From contig NZ_CAUHPG010000007.1 of NCBI RefSeq assembly GCF_959608125.1, positions 25,015 through 89,014 of the forward strand: a stretch of 64,000 nt of DNA. Reading direction: 5' to 3'. Positions 15,550 to 23,805 of this stretch are shown piece by piece. Below the pieces are notes generated by a model that searched no databases, was not told the DNA's origin, and was given only the letters and a program-made list of their open reading frames with translations. Source of the stretch: an uncultured Slackia sp. Its GTDB lineage: Bacteria > Actinomycetota > Coriobacteriia > Coriobacteriales > Eggerthellaceae. Every line of letters begins with the position of its first letter. Within the stretch, counting starts at the first letter, position 1. The translations under genes were made by a program, and so were the position numbers.

Positions 15550-16419
15550 CTACAGCCACGGGTTGATATCGTAGGTCCTCGGCCCGAACGGCAAGTTCAC
15601 CGTGACCTGCTCCAACGTCCCGGGGATGGCAAACGCCGTACACATGGCCACGCAGACCACGATCACGCATAGCGCGAGGCCGAAATCGAACATCTGGTCG
15701 CGGAGCGACACGTTCATGACCACGAGCCCCGCCATGACAAGAGCGATGGGCCACAGCTTGGCCATGGCGTAAAACACCGATGATGGAGCCAAGATGCCGA
15801 TCGACATGAACAACATGACCACGCTCGCCGCGACGATCACCAAACCGCACGAGAAACGACGAGCGAACGAGCCTTTCTTCGAAGGCACGACCATCAACAC
15901 GAGACCCGCCACCACGCACAAAACGGGCCATAGCTGCCACCAGACGATACCTTCGACCATGTAGTCGACCAGCAATGCCGCATCGACGGCAAGGAGAGCC
16001 GAGCCGAGCCACACGCACAAACGCGACCAGCCTGACATGCCGCAGCACTCGCGCGGCTCTTCGGCGGAATCGACGGGAGCCACGGTAGGCGCGGGCTTGC
16101 AACAGCCGTCATCGACCACGAATCCTGCGGGCGGAACCGGAGCCGCGCCGCGGCGCTTGCGAGGAAACCCGGCTGGAACGGGCTCAGCGGCCGGGACATA
16201 TGCCGCACAAGCAATCGGAGCGGGAGTCTCCATCCTTTTCGGCAGAACAAGCCACATGACCGCATAAACCGCAACGGCAAGGCCGCCGGTGCAAATCGTC
16301 AGAAGCACGGCCAGGATGCGCACCGCGATCGGGTCGAGGTCGAAGCATTCGGCGGCTCCGGCGCAGACGCCGGCTATGACTTCGTCATCGGAACGATGGA
16401 GGCGATTCGCCTCGAGCAT
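15550..16419 (-). CDS. PspC-domain membrane protein with C-terminal transmembrane bundle
   Basis: A 289-residue protein. The PspC domain is at the N-terminus (LHRSDDEVIAGVCAGAAECF, DLDPIAVRILAVLLTICTGG), followed by a Pro/Cys-rich linker (CCKPAPTVAPVDSAEEPREC) and about five further membrane segments. The domain order is the reverse of the next gene. GAGGAGG precedes ATG 16419. The two PspC proteins may form a membrane stress sensor; target and signal are not evident. Confidence 0.88.
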   Translation of the reverse strand: MLEANRLHRSDDEVIAGVCAGAAECFDLDPIAVRILAVLLTICTGGLAVAVYAVMWLVLPKRMETPAPIACAAYVPAAEPVPAGFPRKRRGAAPVPPAGFVVDDGCCKPAPTVAPVDSAEEPRECCGMSGWSRLCVWLGSALLAVDAALLVDYMVEGIVWWQLWPVLCVVAGLVLMVVPSKKGSFARRFSCGLVIVAASVVMLFMSIGILAPSSVFYAMAKLWPIALVMAGLVVMNVSLRDQMFDFGLALCVIVVCVAMCTAFAIPGTLEQVTVNLPFGPRTYDINPWL

Positions 16420-16458
16420 ACCCGGCCTCCTCTCTCTTCTGCGGTCAATGTTGCCGAA

Positions 16459-17787
16459 CTACTCCGCTCCCGACATCTGGAGCTCCTGCTCTGCGGCGGC
16501 AGACGTACGCGTCACGCGCAGCTGGGAAACGCGGCGGCGGCGCATCTGCTGAACCTTGAACACGTATCCATCGACGGCGAACTCGTCGCCCAGCTGAGGC
16601 ACGCGGTCGAACCTGTCCATCAACCAGCCCACGACGGTTTCATAGCTCTCGTCCTCTTTCACGGGCCACCCGAGCTCGACGGCCTCGTCGCACGGAATCG
16701 ACCCTGCGGCAAGCCATTCGTTGTCGGACAGGCGCGTGACGTGTTCGTTTTCGCCGAAGTCGGTTTCGTCGACGATTTCGCCGACGATTTCTTCGACAAT
16801 GTCTTCGATAGTAATTAAACCGGCCGTTCCACCGTACTCGTCGACAACGATCGCCATCTGTTGACGATTCGTTTGCATCTCGTTGAGCAGGGGCAACAAC
16901 GCCTTGCTTTCGGGCACGAAGCCCGCTTCCGCCATGTACTGATCGACCGTGTCGGCCTCTTTGTCATCGAGCAGCGGATTGATCAAATCCTTGTAGCGAA
17001 CGACGCCCACGACTTTATCGAGATCGTCATGATAGACGGGAAGGCGCGAATAGCCCGTGCCGCGCATGCGGTCGAGCACCTGGCGCACCGTTTCGGTGTC
17101 TTCGGCGGCGATCATATCGACACGGGGGGTCATGGCGTCTTCAGCCGTGGCATCGCCCAGGTCGAGCACCTCGTGGATCATGCGCTTCTCATCGTCGTCC
17201 AGCTCTTCGTTGTCGGCCACGATGTAGCGGATTTCTTCCTCGGAAACCTCCTGGCGCTCGTCGGCGCTCTTCACGCCCATAAGGCGGGCGATCAAGTTCG
17301 CGGAAGCAGCCGTGAAACGCACGACGGGGCTCGCGACCTTCTGGAATACCCTCAAGGGGCCGGCGACGGCTTTGGAAACCGATTCGGCCGACGCAAGCGC
17401 GATGCGCTTAGGCACGAGCTCGCCGATGACGATGCTGAAATACGACACGATCAGCGTGATCAGGACGGGAGCAAGAGCAGGCGCGGCGAAGGCCAGCCAA
17501 TCGATGCCGAACGATGACATCCATTGAGCCAGCGGGTCGGAAAGATTCGTCGCCGCGGCGGCCGAGGCGAAAAATCCTACCAGCGTGATCGCGACCTGGA
17601 TAGTCGCCAGGAAGCGGTCGGAATCGGAGGCGAGCTCAAGGGCGGTAGCCGCCTTCTTGGAACCTTCCTCCGCCTCCTTCTGAAGAACGACCCTGCGTGC
17701 ATTGACCAAGGCCATCTCCGATGCGGAAAAATACCCGTTCACCAGGATGAGAACGAACGTGACCAGAATGCTTACGCCGACGTCCAT
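16459..17787 (-). CDS. CNNM/CorC (HlyC) family transporter or regulator
   Basis: A 442-residue protein with the full family layout: DUF21/CNNM membrane domain (residues 1-190, four hydrophobic segments, including NGYFSASEMALVNARR and IGELVPKRIAL), a tandem CBS pair (about 205-330, TPRVDMIAAEDTETVRQVLD and AIVVDEYGGTAGLITIEDIV), and a C-terminal CorC_HlyC domain. Family members are linked to magnesium or cobalt efflux. No strong ribosome site is seen directly before ATG 17787, so the start is less certain than the identity. Neighbours are other membrane proteins. Confidence 0.93.
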   Translation of the reverse strand: MDVGVSILVTFVLILVNGYFSASEMALVNARRVVLQKEAEEGSKKAATALELASDSDRFLATIQVAITLVGFFASAAAATNLSDPLAQWMSSFGIDWLAFAAPALAPVLITLIVSYFSIVIGELVPKRIALASAESVSKAVAGPLRVFQKVASPVVRFTAASANLIARLMGVKSADERQEVSEEEIRYIVADNEELDDDEKRMIHEVLDLGDATAEDAMTPRVDMIAAEDTETVRQVLDRMRGTGYSRLPVYHDDLDKVVGVVRYKDLINPLLDDKEADTVDQYMAEAGFVPESKALLPLLNEMQTNRQQMAIVVDEYGGTAGLITIEDIVEEIVGEIVDETDFGENEHVTRLSDNEWLAAGSIPCDEAVELGWPVKEDESYETVVGWLMDRFDRVPQLGDEFAVDGYVFKVQQMRRRRVSQLRVTRTSAAAEQELQMSGAE

Positions 17788-17845
17788 GAGGATATGTCAC
17801 AACCTTTTCAAGCTCGCCGCCTGCCAGGCGGATGAACACACGCGC

Positions 17846-18694
17846 TTAGAGCACGTACAACACGATGGAGAGGAACTGCAGCACGCTGCCCGCAAGCACC
17901 CACACGTGGAACACGGTATGCATGTAAGGAATCTTCTTCAACACGTAGAAGATGCAGCCGATGCTGTAGCAAATACCGCCCGCCAGCAGCAACATGAGGC
18001 CAGGGAACGGCAGGCTGGCGATAAGCGGCGGCAAAAATCCGACCACGCACCAGCCGAGCAAGAGATAGATAACAGCGGAAATCCAGCGCGGGCGGAATAC
18101 CCAGAACGCCTCGAGCGCCACGCCCACGATGGCCAGCGCCCACACGGCCAAACACAGCAGCATGCCGCTGGAATCGGCCAGCGTGATCAAGCAGAAGGGC
18201 GTGTAGCTGCCCGCGATGAACAGGTAAATCGCCGAGTGGTCGATGACTTTGAACACTTTCTTGGCGGGAATGGGAACCAGCGCATGATAGAGCGTGGAAG
18301 CGACGTATTCGAGCAGCATCGAGATGGTGTAGATCAACGCCGCCGCCAGGGCCACGCCGCCGCCGTGGGAAACGGCCGTCACGACGCAGATGGGAATGGC
18401 CGCCACGGCAAGCGCGGCGCCGATGCCATGCGAGATGGAGTTGGCGATTTCCTCGCCAACCGTGTACTCGCGCACGTTCTTCTTCGAGCGCGGCGCGCCG
18501 ACCGATGCGCCTGAGCGCTTAGCGGTTCGCTTTTCGGCTTTTTCTTCCGCACGCGATTTCTTGAAATTGGAAATCTCCCACGCATGGGATGCGGAAGAGG
18601 CGCCGGCCGCGGCCTCGCCTGAAGCGGCGACGGCCGTGCAAGACGCCCCGTCTGAAGCATTGGTTTTCTTCGTCATAGTATCCATGAACGACAT
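17846..18694 (-). CDS. Hemolysin III (PAQR/YqfA) family membrane protein with long N-terminal extension
   Basis: A 282-residue protein. The seven-segment PAQR core begins around residue 80 (YTVGEEIANSISHGIGAALA) and holds the family's conserved His/Asp/Ser positions: SISHG, ASTLYHALVP, KVIDHSAIYLFIAGSYTPFC, and a final YMHTVFHVWVLAGS. The first 75 residues are an unusual charged, Ala/Ser/Lys-rich cytosolic tail; the family is usually about 210 residues. The ribosome site before ATG 18694 is weak, so the true start may be internal. Function of bacterial members is not settled; the family includes putative metal-dependent hydrolases. Confidence 0.88.
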   Translation of the reverse strand: MSFMDTMTKKTNASDGASCTAVAASGEAAAGASSASHAWEISNFKKSRAEEKAEKRTAKRSGASVGAPRSKKNVREYTVGEEIANSISHGIGAALAVAAIPICVVTAVSHGGGVALAAALIYTISMLLEYVASTLYHALVPIPAKKVFKVIDHSAIYLFIAGSYTPFCLITLADSSGMLLCLAVWALAIVGVALEAFWVFRPRWISAVIYLLLGWCVVGFLPPLIASLPFPGLMLLLAGGICYSIGCIFYVLKKIPYMHTVFHVWVLAGSVLQFLSIVLYVL

Positions 18695-18847
18695 TCTAGC
18701 ATGGGGCGTCCTGACCGAAGCATCGGCTCGGCGTGCGTTACCAATCCATCACGCAAGGCCCCGATGTGGGGTTTTTCTGCCCGAAAGAAGGCTTTGGAAC
18801 ACGAAAACGAGACAACAGGCATTCGATACATTTCGATAGAGCGCACC

Positions 18848-20968
18848 TTATGCAGCACCCTCGACATCTTCGTGCACACGGGACGACCCGCGCGGACGCA
18901 CCCATTCCATCCAGCGATCGGCCTCGGCCTCGGCCACGTCCCACAACTGCTCGGTGGTGCCGCCGACGCCTGCGGCCGTTCGGGCGTTCACGATAGCCAC
19001 ATGCGCCGCTCGCTGGAACGGATTGGTCTTCGTGAACCCGTATTGAATCTTCTTGCGCGGAAGCACCACGGTCTTTCGCGACAAGCCCCCGTTGGTGACG
19101 CTCATGAACGAGCGGTCGTACCCGAGCGACGACGAGCGATACCACAACACCGCATCTACCACGTTCAGCACGGCGGCGATGATATAGAGCGAAACGACCG
19201 CCGCGAAACCGACCTCCACCATCGCGAATACGCCGGCATCGACCGAAAAAGCCCCCGACCGCAAGCCGGCCTCGAAGCCGAGTCGCCCCAGGACGGATCC
19301 GACCATCAGCCAGAACACGGAGCTGCGAATAACGGCCTTACGAACGATAGCGCGACGCAGCGCCACGGGAGCGGGCTTCACGGTTTCCTGCGGGATATCC
19401 GCAAACTCAGGCAACACGCCGGCGATGATTTCGGGCACGCGATCGGCCTTCACGAAGGGATGGATCACCATGCCGCGTACCGACATCTGGCCCTCTTGGC
19501 TATCCTGCGACGCCGAATCGATTTTTCCCACCGAAAGCTCGCAGTATCCGATCAAACGGCGGACGAACGACTGCTTCACGATGACGGTTTGCACGCGGTC
19601 GACATCGATTCCGTGAAACGTGCGCTGCAACAGGCCATGCTCCACCTCGATGCGGCTTTCGCGGCGGCGCGCCTTGAAGCCTCCATACTGGACGATGGTC
19701 CCGACGACCGAAAACGCCCAGAGAGCCAAAACCGACACGATAGCCCACAGCGCCACTTGCCATGCGAACGACCCGAACAGGCCTCCCAGCATATCGATGC
19801 CCTGCATCGACGACGATGCGCCGGCCATTATGCCGTCGACGGAGCTTTCCACCCATTCTTCTATATTGGATTCGAAGAACTGCGCCACGGCGCCCGCCAA
19901 GCCGATGATGCCCGCAATAATCACGCCGAAATGCCCCGCCGCGCCCGACAGACCCGCGAAGAGCAGCTCTTTGTTGCTCAAGCCGGCCTCGAAGGAAACG
20001 GAGCCCGTAGCCACTTCTTGCCCGCCGAACACGCCGCGCATATCAGACAAAAGCTCATCGGCCCCGTCAAGAAGATTGCCCTCCGTCGCGGAACGGACCG
20101 CTTCCGTCGAAGCCGAACGGTCGATGGGCCGGTCAAGCATCGCAGGATCGGCTCCGAAGGCGATTCCGGCCGAACGCTCGTCCCCGCCGGCACACGCGAT
20201 GATCCATGCCGAAGGAATAACCGCGCCGCCGACGAACGCAGTGCCGAACTCATCGAGTACACCGCCCGCCAACAGGACCTTTTTGCGACGAAACAGCTCG
20301 GAGCGCAACGCTTCCGCTTCAGACGTACGCACATAGCGAAGCAAAACCGCATCGTTTGCGGCGCCGCCGGCCGTATCGATCTTCACATTGCAGATCCCCA
20401 AAACACGCTGCATCACGCCTGCCTGCTGATTGACTGACTGAATGCGCTGATAGGGAACGTGACGCCGTTTCTTGTTGATGATTCCCGAAAAAAGCGAGAA
20501 TTCCGTCGGGGTGAGTTCGTAGCTGAGGTTCTTCCATGAAAGCCACTGCACCGAAAACACGATGCCGCCGATAACGAGAGCCATCACGACGCCGACACCC
20601 GCCGCGATAAGCAGAGCGACGATGGAAGAAAGGCCTCCTTCGATCAGAGAAATGATCGAGCCGAGCGAGGAAATGATCACCGCGACGGCAATGGCGCCCA
20701 AAGCGGAAAGGCCGCCGAGCCATATGTACGAATGATGCACGGAATGCTTGCCCGGGCGCAACGATACGGGAACGGCGTTGCGCGGATCGTTCGGGGGAAG
20801 AGCCACAGCGCCGCCGCGCGCACAAAAGACCAGCGAGTCGCGATATGCCTGCCATTCGGCATTCGGAGGCGCAGGAAAGGACGATACCGTCTGCGGCTCT
20901 TCGGAAACGCGGGCGGCATCGTCCACGGAAGGCGACCGGTCGGCCTGCATAGAGCGAGAATCGACCAT
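18848..20968 (-). CDS. Large PH-domain (bPH2/DUF304) membrane protein, YdbT-like
   Basis: A 706-residue protein with repeated bacterial PH domains between membrane hairpins, as in Bacillus YdbT. The first domain follows the first membrane pair (LSYELTPTEFSLFSGIINKK, RRHVPYQRIQSVNQQAGVMQ). A second repeat contains ESRIEVEHGLLQRTFHGIDV and RVQTVIVKQSFVRRLIGYCE. The third starts SFMSVTNGGLSRKTVVLPRK. It begins 3 bases after the stop of the smaller PH-domain gene and is certainly its operon partner. A role in envelope stress or secreted-peptide resistance is known for some YdbS/YdbT homologues; here it is only a possibility. Confidence 0.88.
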   Translation of the reverse strand: MVDSRSMQADRSPSVDDAARVSEEPQTVSSFPAPPNAEWQAYRDSLVFCARGGAVALPPNDPRNAVPVSLRPGKHSVHHSYIWLGGLSALGAIAVAVIISSLGSIISLIEGGLSSIVALLIAAGVGVVMALVIGGIVFSVQWLSWKNLSYELTPTEFSLFSGIINKKRRHVPYQRIQSVNQQAGVMQRVLGICNVKIDTAGGAANDAVLLRYVRTSEAEALRSELFRRKKVLLAGGVLDEFGTAFVGGAVIPSAWIIACAGGDERSAGIAFGADPAMLDRPIDRSASTEAVRSATEGNLLDGADELLSDMRGVFGGQEVATGSVSFEAGLSNKELLFAGLSGAAGHFGVIIAGIIGLAGAVAQFFESNIEEWVESSVDGIMAGASSSMQGIDMLGGLFGSFAWQVALWAIVSVLALWAFSVVGTIVQYGGFKARRRESRIEVEHGLLQRTFHGIDVDRVQTVIVKQSFVRRLIGYCELSVGKIDSASQDSQEGQMSVRGMVIHPFVKADRVPEIIAGVLPEFADIPQETVKPAPVALRRAIVRKAVIRSSVFWLMVGSVLGRLGFEAGLRSGAFSVDAGVFAMVEVGFAAVVSLYIIAAVLNVVDAVLWYRSSSLGYDRSFMSVTNGGLSRKTVVLPRKKIQYGFTKTNPFQRAAHVAIVNARTAAGVGGTTEQLWDVAEAEADRWMEWVRPRGSSRVHEDVEGAA

Positions 20969-20971
20969 GGC

Positions 20972-21463
20972 TTACACGTCCTCTTGGGCAAGACGGGCCT
21001 GCGTGGCGATGCGGTCGCGCAAAACATCGGCCTCTTCGAATGCAAGGCCCGGAATCGCATGCTCGCCCGCCGCCGTGGATACGGTAACGCTGGCCAAGCC
21101 GAATGCGCGCAACACAGGTCCCTGCTTGGTGTCGGTGTTCTGAACGCGCACGAATGGAATCACCGAGCGCGTGCGCCAGATGATGCCTTTGGCGATATCG
21201 AGCTCGTTTTCGCCCACTTCGTAACGCCATCGCATGTAACGCAAGGGCGGTATGACGACCACCGCTGCGACCAGCGCGAGCACCCATGCCGCCGTCATGG
21301 CCGCGACGACCATCCAGGCCCAACCCGCCGAAGGGTCGCTCATGGCCACGATGAAGAACGTGAACGCGCACGCCAGGTAGGTCGCGGTGATCCACAGCGC
21401 ATCGCCGATACGCCAGACGCTTTTCACCTTGGGGTTCAGCTGACTCTGGGGCAAAGGCCTCAT
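20972..21463 (-). CDS. Small PH-domain membrane protein, YdbS-like
   Basis: A 163-residue protein with two membrane segments (about 22-40 and 52-72) and one bPH2 domain (WRYEVGENELDIAKGIIWRT, RSVIPFVRVQNTDTKQGPVL, GLASVTVSTAAGEHAIPGLA). ATG at 21463 follows AGGAG; an upstream in-frame ATG at 21568 lacks a ribosome site. It is the first gene of the two-gene PH-domain operon. Confidence 0.88.
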   Translation of the reverse strand: MRPLPQSQLNPKVKSVWRIGDALWITATYLACAFTFFIVAMSDPSAGWAWMVVAAMTAAWVLALVAAVVVIPPLRYMRWRYEVGENELDIAKGIIWRTRSVIPFVRVQNTDTKQGPVLRAFGLASVTVSTAAGEHAIPGLAFEEADVLRDRIATQARLAQEDV

Positions 21464-21798
21464 ATCCGCACTCCTGTCGCGTTTCAAGAACGAATCGGCC
21501 CACCGACCGCGCAGTCGAAACGAAGCTCGAAACCTGCGCATATTTTTCGGCAGTATAAAACTATGCAATCAGTATACAGACGATATATCAGATCCTGTAA
21601 ACAAAAAGAAAACGGTCGAGATTTGCAGAATGTTCGGCGAAACGCGCTCATTCGATGCATGCTCGCGCATGCACGCCGCCCATTTTTCTCCCTCGGGTAC
21701 AATGAATCCTCGAACACCGCGGGTCGGCTTGGCCCGTCCCCGTAGAGCGTCCGGAGCAAACGCGTCGGGCGCATGTCATCTCCAACAAAGGAACGCCC
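21464..21798. other. Divergent intergenic region between the PH-domain operon and the murE-like gene
   Basis: The central part (21540-21610) is AT-rich and should hold the divergent promoters, but no -35/-10 pair with good spacing stands out. No structured RNA was recognised. Confidence 0.4.
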
Positions 21799-23307
21799 AT
21801 GAGCACCCTGCCCTCTCTTTCGCTGAAACACCTTGTCGAACTGCTGAATGCAGCGGGATGCGCGGCACGCCTCGAAGGCGACGACGCGCAGGTCGGCGGT
21901 ATGACGGTCGATTCTCGCGAAGCCGAGCCGGGGTGCCTGTTCGTCTGCAAGGGCGCCTCGTTCAAGCCCGCGTTCCTCGCATCGGCGATCGATGCTGGCG
22001 CCGCGGCGTACCTGTGCGACGAAACGCTCGCCGACGCCGTCGCGCAAGCAGGCGGCGACACGCCTCGCATCGTCGCATACGACGTGCGCCGCGCTATGGC
22101 GCTCGTGGCCGCCGAGGCCTACGGCAGGCCCGACGAACGCTTGAACATCATCGGCATCACGGGAACGAAGGGCAAATCCACCACGGCCTACATGCTGCGC
22201 TCCATCTTCACCGCCGCAGCCGTCGAAACGTCCATCCTGGGCTCGATCGAAACCGACGACGGCGTCGAGCGCTACGAAAGCCACAACACCACGCCCGAAG
22301 CCCCCGAACTGTGGCGCCACCTGCGCAACACCGAAGATGCCGGGCGCGAAATCATGGTGATGGAGGTGTCGAGCCACGGCCTGAAATACGACCGCGTGCT
22401 GGGACTGCATTTGAACACCGCGTGCTTCCTCAATATCGGCCGCGATCACATCTCTCCTGTCGAGCATGCCGATTTCGAAGACTACTTCTCTTCGAAGCTG
22501 CGCATCTTCGAGCAGTGCGAGACCGCCGTGGTAAACCTCGACTCCGATCATGCCGACCGCGTGCTTGAAGCCGCAAAATCCGCGAAACACCTGGTCACGT
22601 TCGCACTCGGTCGAAACGGCGACGTGCAGGCCGACTATCTGGCGCGCAATATCGTCGCCTCCGAGCGAGGCATCTCCTTCTCGGTCGAAGCCGAAGGCGA
22701 ATCCCATGCCATGACGCTCGGCATGGCGGGCGCCTTCAACGTGTCCAACGCCCTGGCGGCCATCGCCATGGCGCGCCTTGCAGGCGTAAGCTTCGACGCG
22801 ATCGCCGCAGGCCTTGAACACGTGCGCGTGCCCGGCCGCATGGAGCTCGTGGCCTCCGCCGACGGACGCATCGTCTGCATCGTCGACTACGCCCACAACG
22901 AGCTTTCGTTCGAAACCCTGTTCTCGTCCGTAGCCAAGGAATATCCGGGACGCAAAGTGATCGCCGTCTTCGGCGCGCCGGGCGGCAAGGCGGTCGAGCG
23001 CCGCGAATGCCTGCCCCGCGTTGCCGGCCGCTACGCCGACTTGATCATCTACACCGAAGAAGACCCTGCTCACGAGCGCGTCGAGGACATCTGCACCGAG
23101 CTCGCGGCCAACACCCCCGCAGGTGTGGCTCACGAGGAAATCTATGACCGCGAAGCGGCCGTGGCCCGCGCGTTCGAGGCCGCCGGCGACGAAGCGGCCG
23201 TCGTGCTGCTGCTGGCGAAAGGCGACGAAACCACCCAGCACCGCGGCGACGACTACCCCGAAATCAAAAGCGACCTAACGCTCGCCCGCGAAATCCTGAA
23301 CGCCTAA
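21799..23307 (+). CDS. murE: MurE-type UDP-N-acetylmuramoyl-tripeptide synthetase
   Basis: A 502-residue Mur ligase that adds residue 3 to the peptidoglycan stem peptide. The ATP loop GITGTKGKSTTAYML is near residue 120; the carbamylated-Lys region (DYFSSKLRIF) and the ligand-binding HNTTPEAPELWRHL block are present. The meso-DAP recognition motif DNPR is absent: the corresponding position reads YTEEDPAHERVED, closer to the DDPA-type motif of L-Lys-adding enzymes. ATG at 21799 follows AAAGGAA. It is not in a dcw cluster here, so it could be a second Mur ligase; amino-acid specificity is inference. Confidence 0.9.
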   Translation: MSTLPSLSLKHLVELLNAAGCAARLEGDDAQVGGMTVDSREAEPGCLFVCKGASFKPAFLASAIDAGAAAYLCDETLADAVAQAGGDTPRIVAYDVRRAMALVAAEAYGRPDERLNIIGITGTKGKSTTAYMLRSIFTAAAVETSILGSIETDDGVERYESHNTTPEAPELWRHLRNTEDAGREIMVMEVSSHGLKYDRVLGLHLNTACFLNIGRDHISPVEHADFEDYFSSKLRIFEQCETAVVNLDSDHADRVLEAAKSAKHLVTFALGRNGDVQADYLARNIVASERGISFSVEAEGESHAMTLGMAGAFNVSNALAAIAMARLAGVSFDAIAAGLEHVRVPGRMELVASADGRIVCIVDYAHNELSFETLFSSVAKEYPGRKVIAVFGAPGGKAVERRECLPRVAGRYADLIIYTEEDPAHERVEDICTELAANTPAGVAHEEIYDREAAVARAFEAAGDEAAVVLLLAKGDETTQHRGDDYPEIKSDLTLAREILNA

Positions 23308-23365
23308 GCGTCCGCGAGCCGCAACCGCGGCGACGATGCGCCCACGCACCACCGGAAGGAGACCG

Positions 23366-23647
23366 ATGCCCACCTATATCGCCCACTACAAATCGCCCAA
23401 CGGATCCACGCAGGTCTCGGGCGTGTTCGAATTCGAAAGCACCCATCGCGCAGGCTCCAAGCAGAACATGCACGACGCGCGCATGTGCATGCTACAGTCC
23501 TACGGCAACGAAGCCGTGGCCTGGCAGATCGATTCCATCGAGGCGAAAAAGGCCGACGAGGCGCGCTCGGACCACCAGATGCAGCTCGACTTCCGCGAGC
23601 CGGCCGAGCATAAGCCCAAGAAGCGCATCGTCCGCGGGTTCAAGTAG
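23366..23647 (+). CDS. Small hypothetical protein
   Basis: A 93-residue soluble protein, not recognised as a named family. It opens MPTYIAHYKSPNGSTQVSGV and ends basic (KPKKRIVRGFK). ATG at 23366 is chosen for AAGGAG 4 bases upstream. It is 58 bases behind murE and probably co-transcribed, ending at a strong terminator. Spacing and strand suggest a real gene. Confidence 0.65.
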   Translation: MPTYIAHYKSPNGSTQVSGVFEFESTHRAGSKQNMHDARMCMLQSYGNEAVAWQIDSIEAKKADEARSDHQMQLDFREPAEHKPKKRIVRGFK

Positions 23648-23715
23648 GATCCGCGGCACCTGCCTTCCGACGCGCCCCACTCCAGCGCACTGTCTGGACA
23701 GGCATAACGCAACAA

Positions 23716-23753
23716 AAAGGACCGAACCGCGTAAACGCGCAGTTCGGTCCTTT
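23716..23753. terminator. Bidirectional terminator between convergent murE-side and asnB genes
   Basis: A perfect 12-bp stem (AAAGGACCGAAC with GTTCGGTCCTTT) has T-rich tails on both strands (CGTTTTT after it on plus, TTTTTGTT on minus). It serves both convergent transcripts. Confidence 0.88.
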
Positions 23754-23805
23754 CGTTTTTCCGGGCTTTGCCGAAATGTCGCGACGAGCGCGGCGACGAA
23801 ACGCC

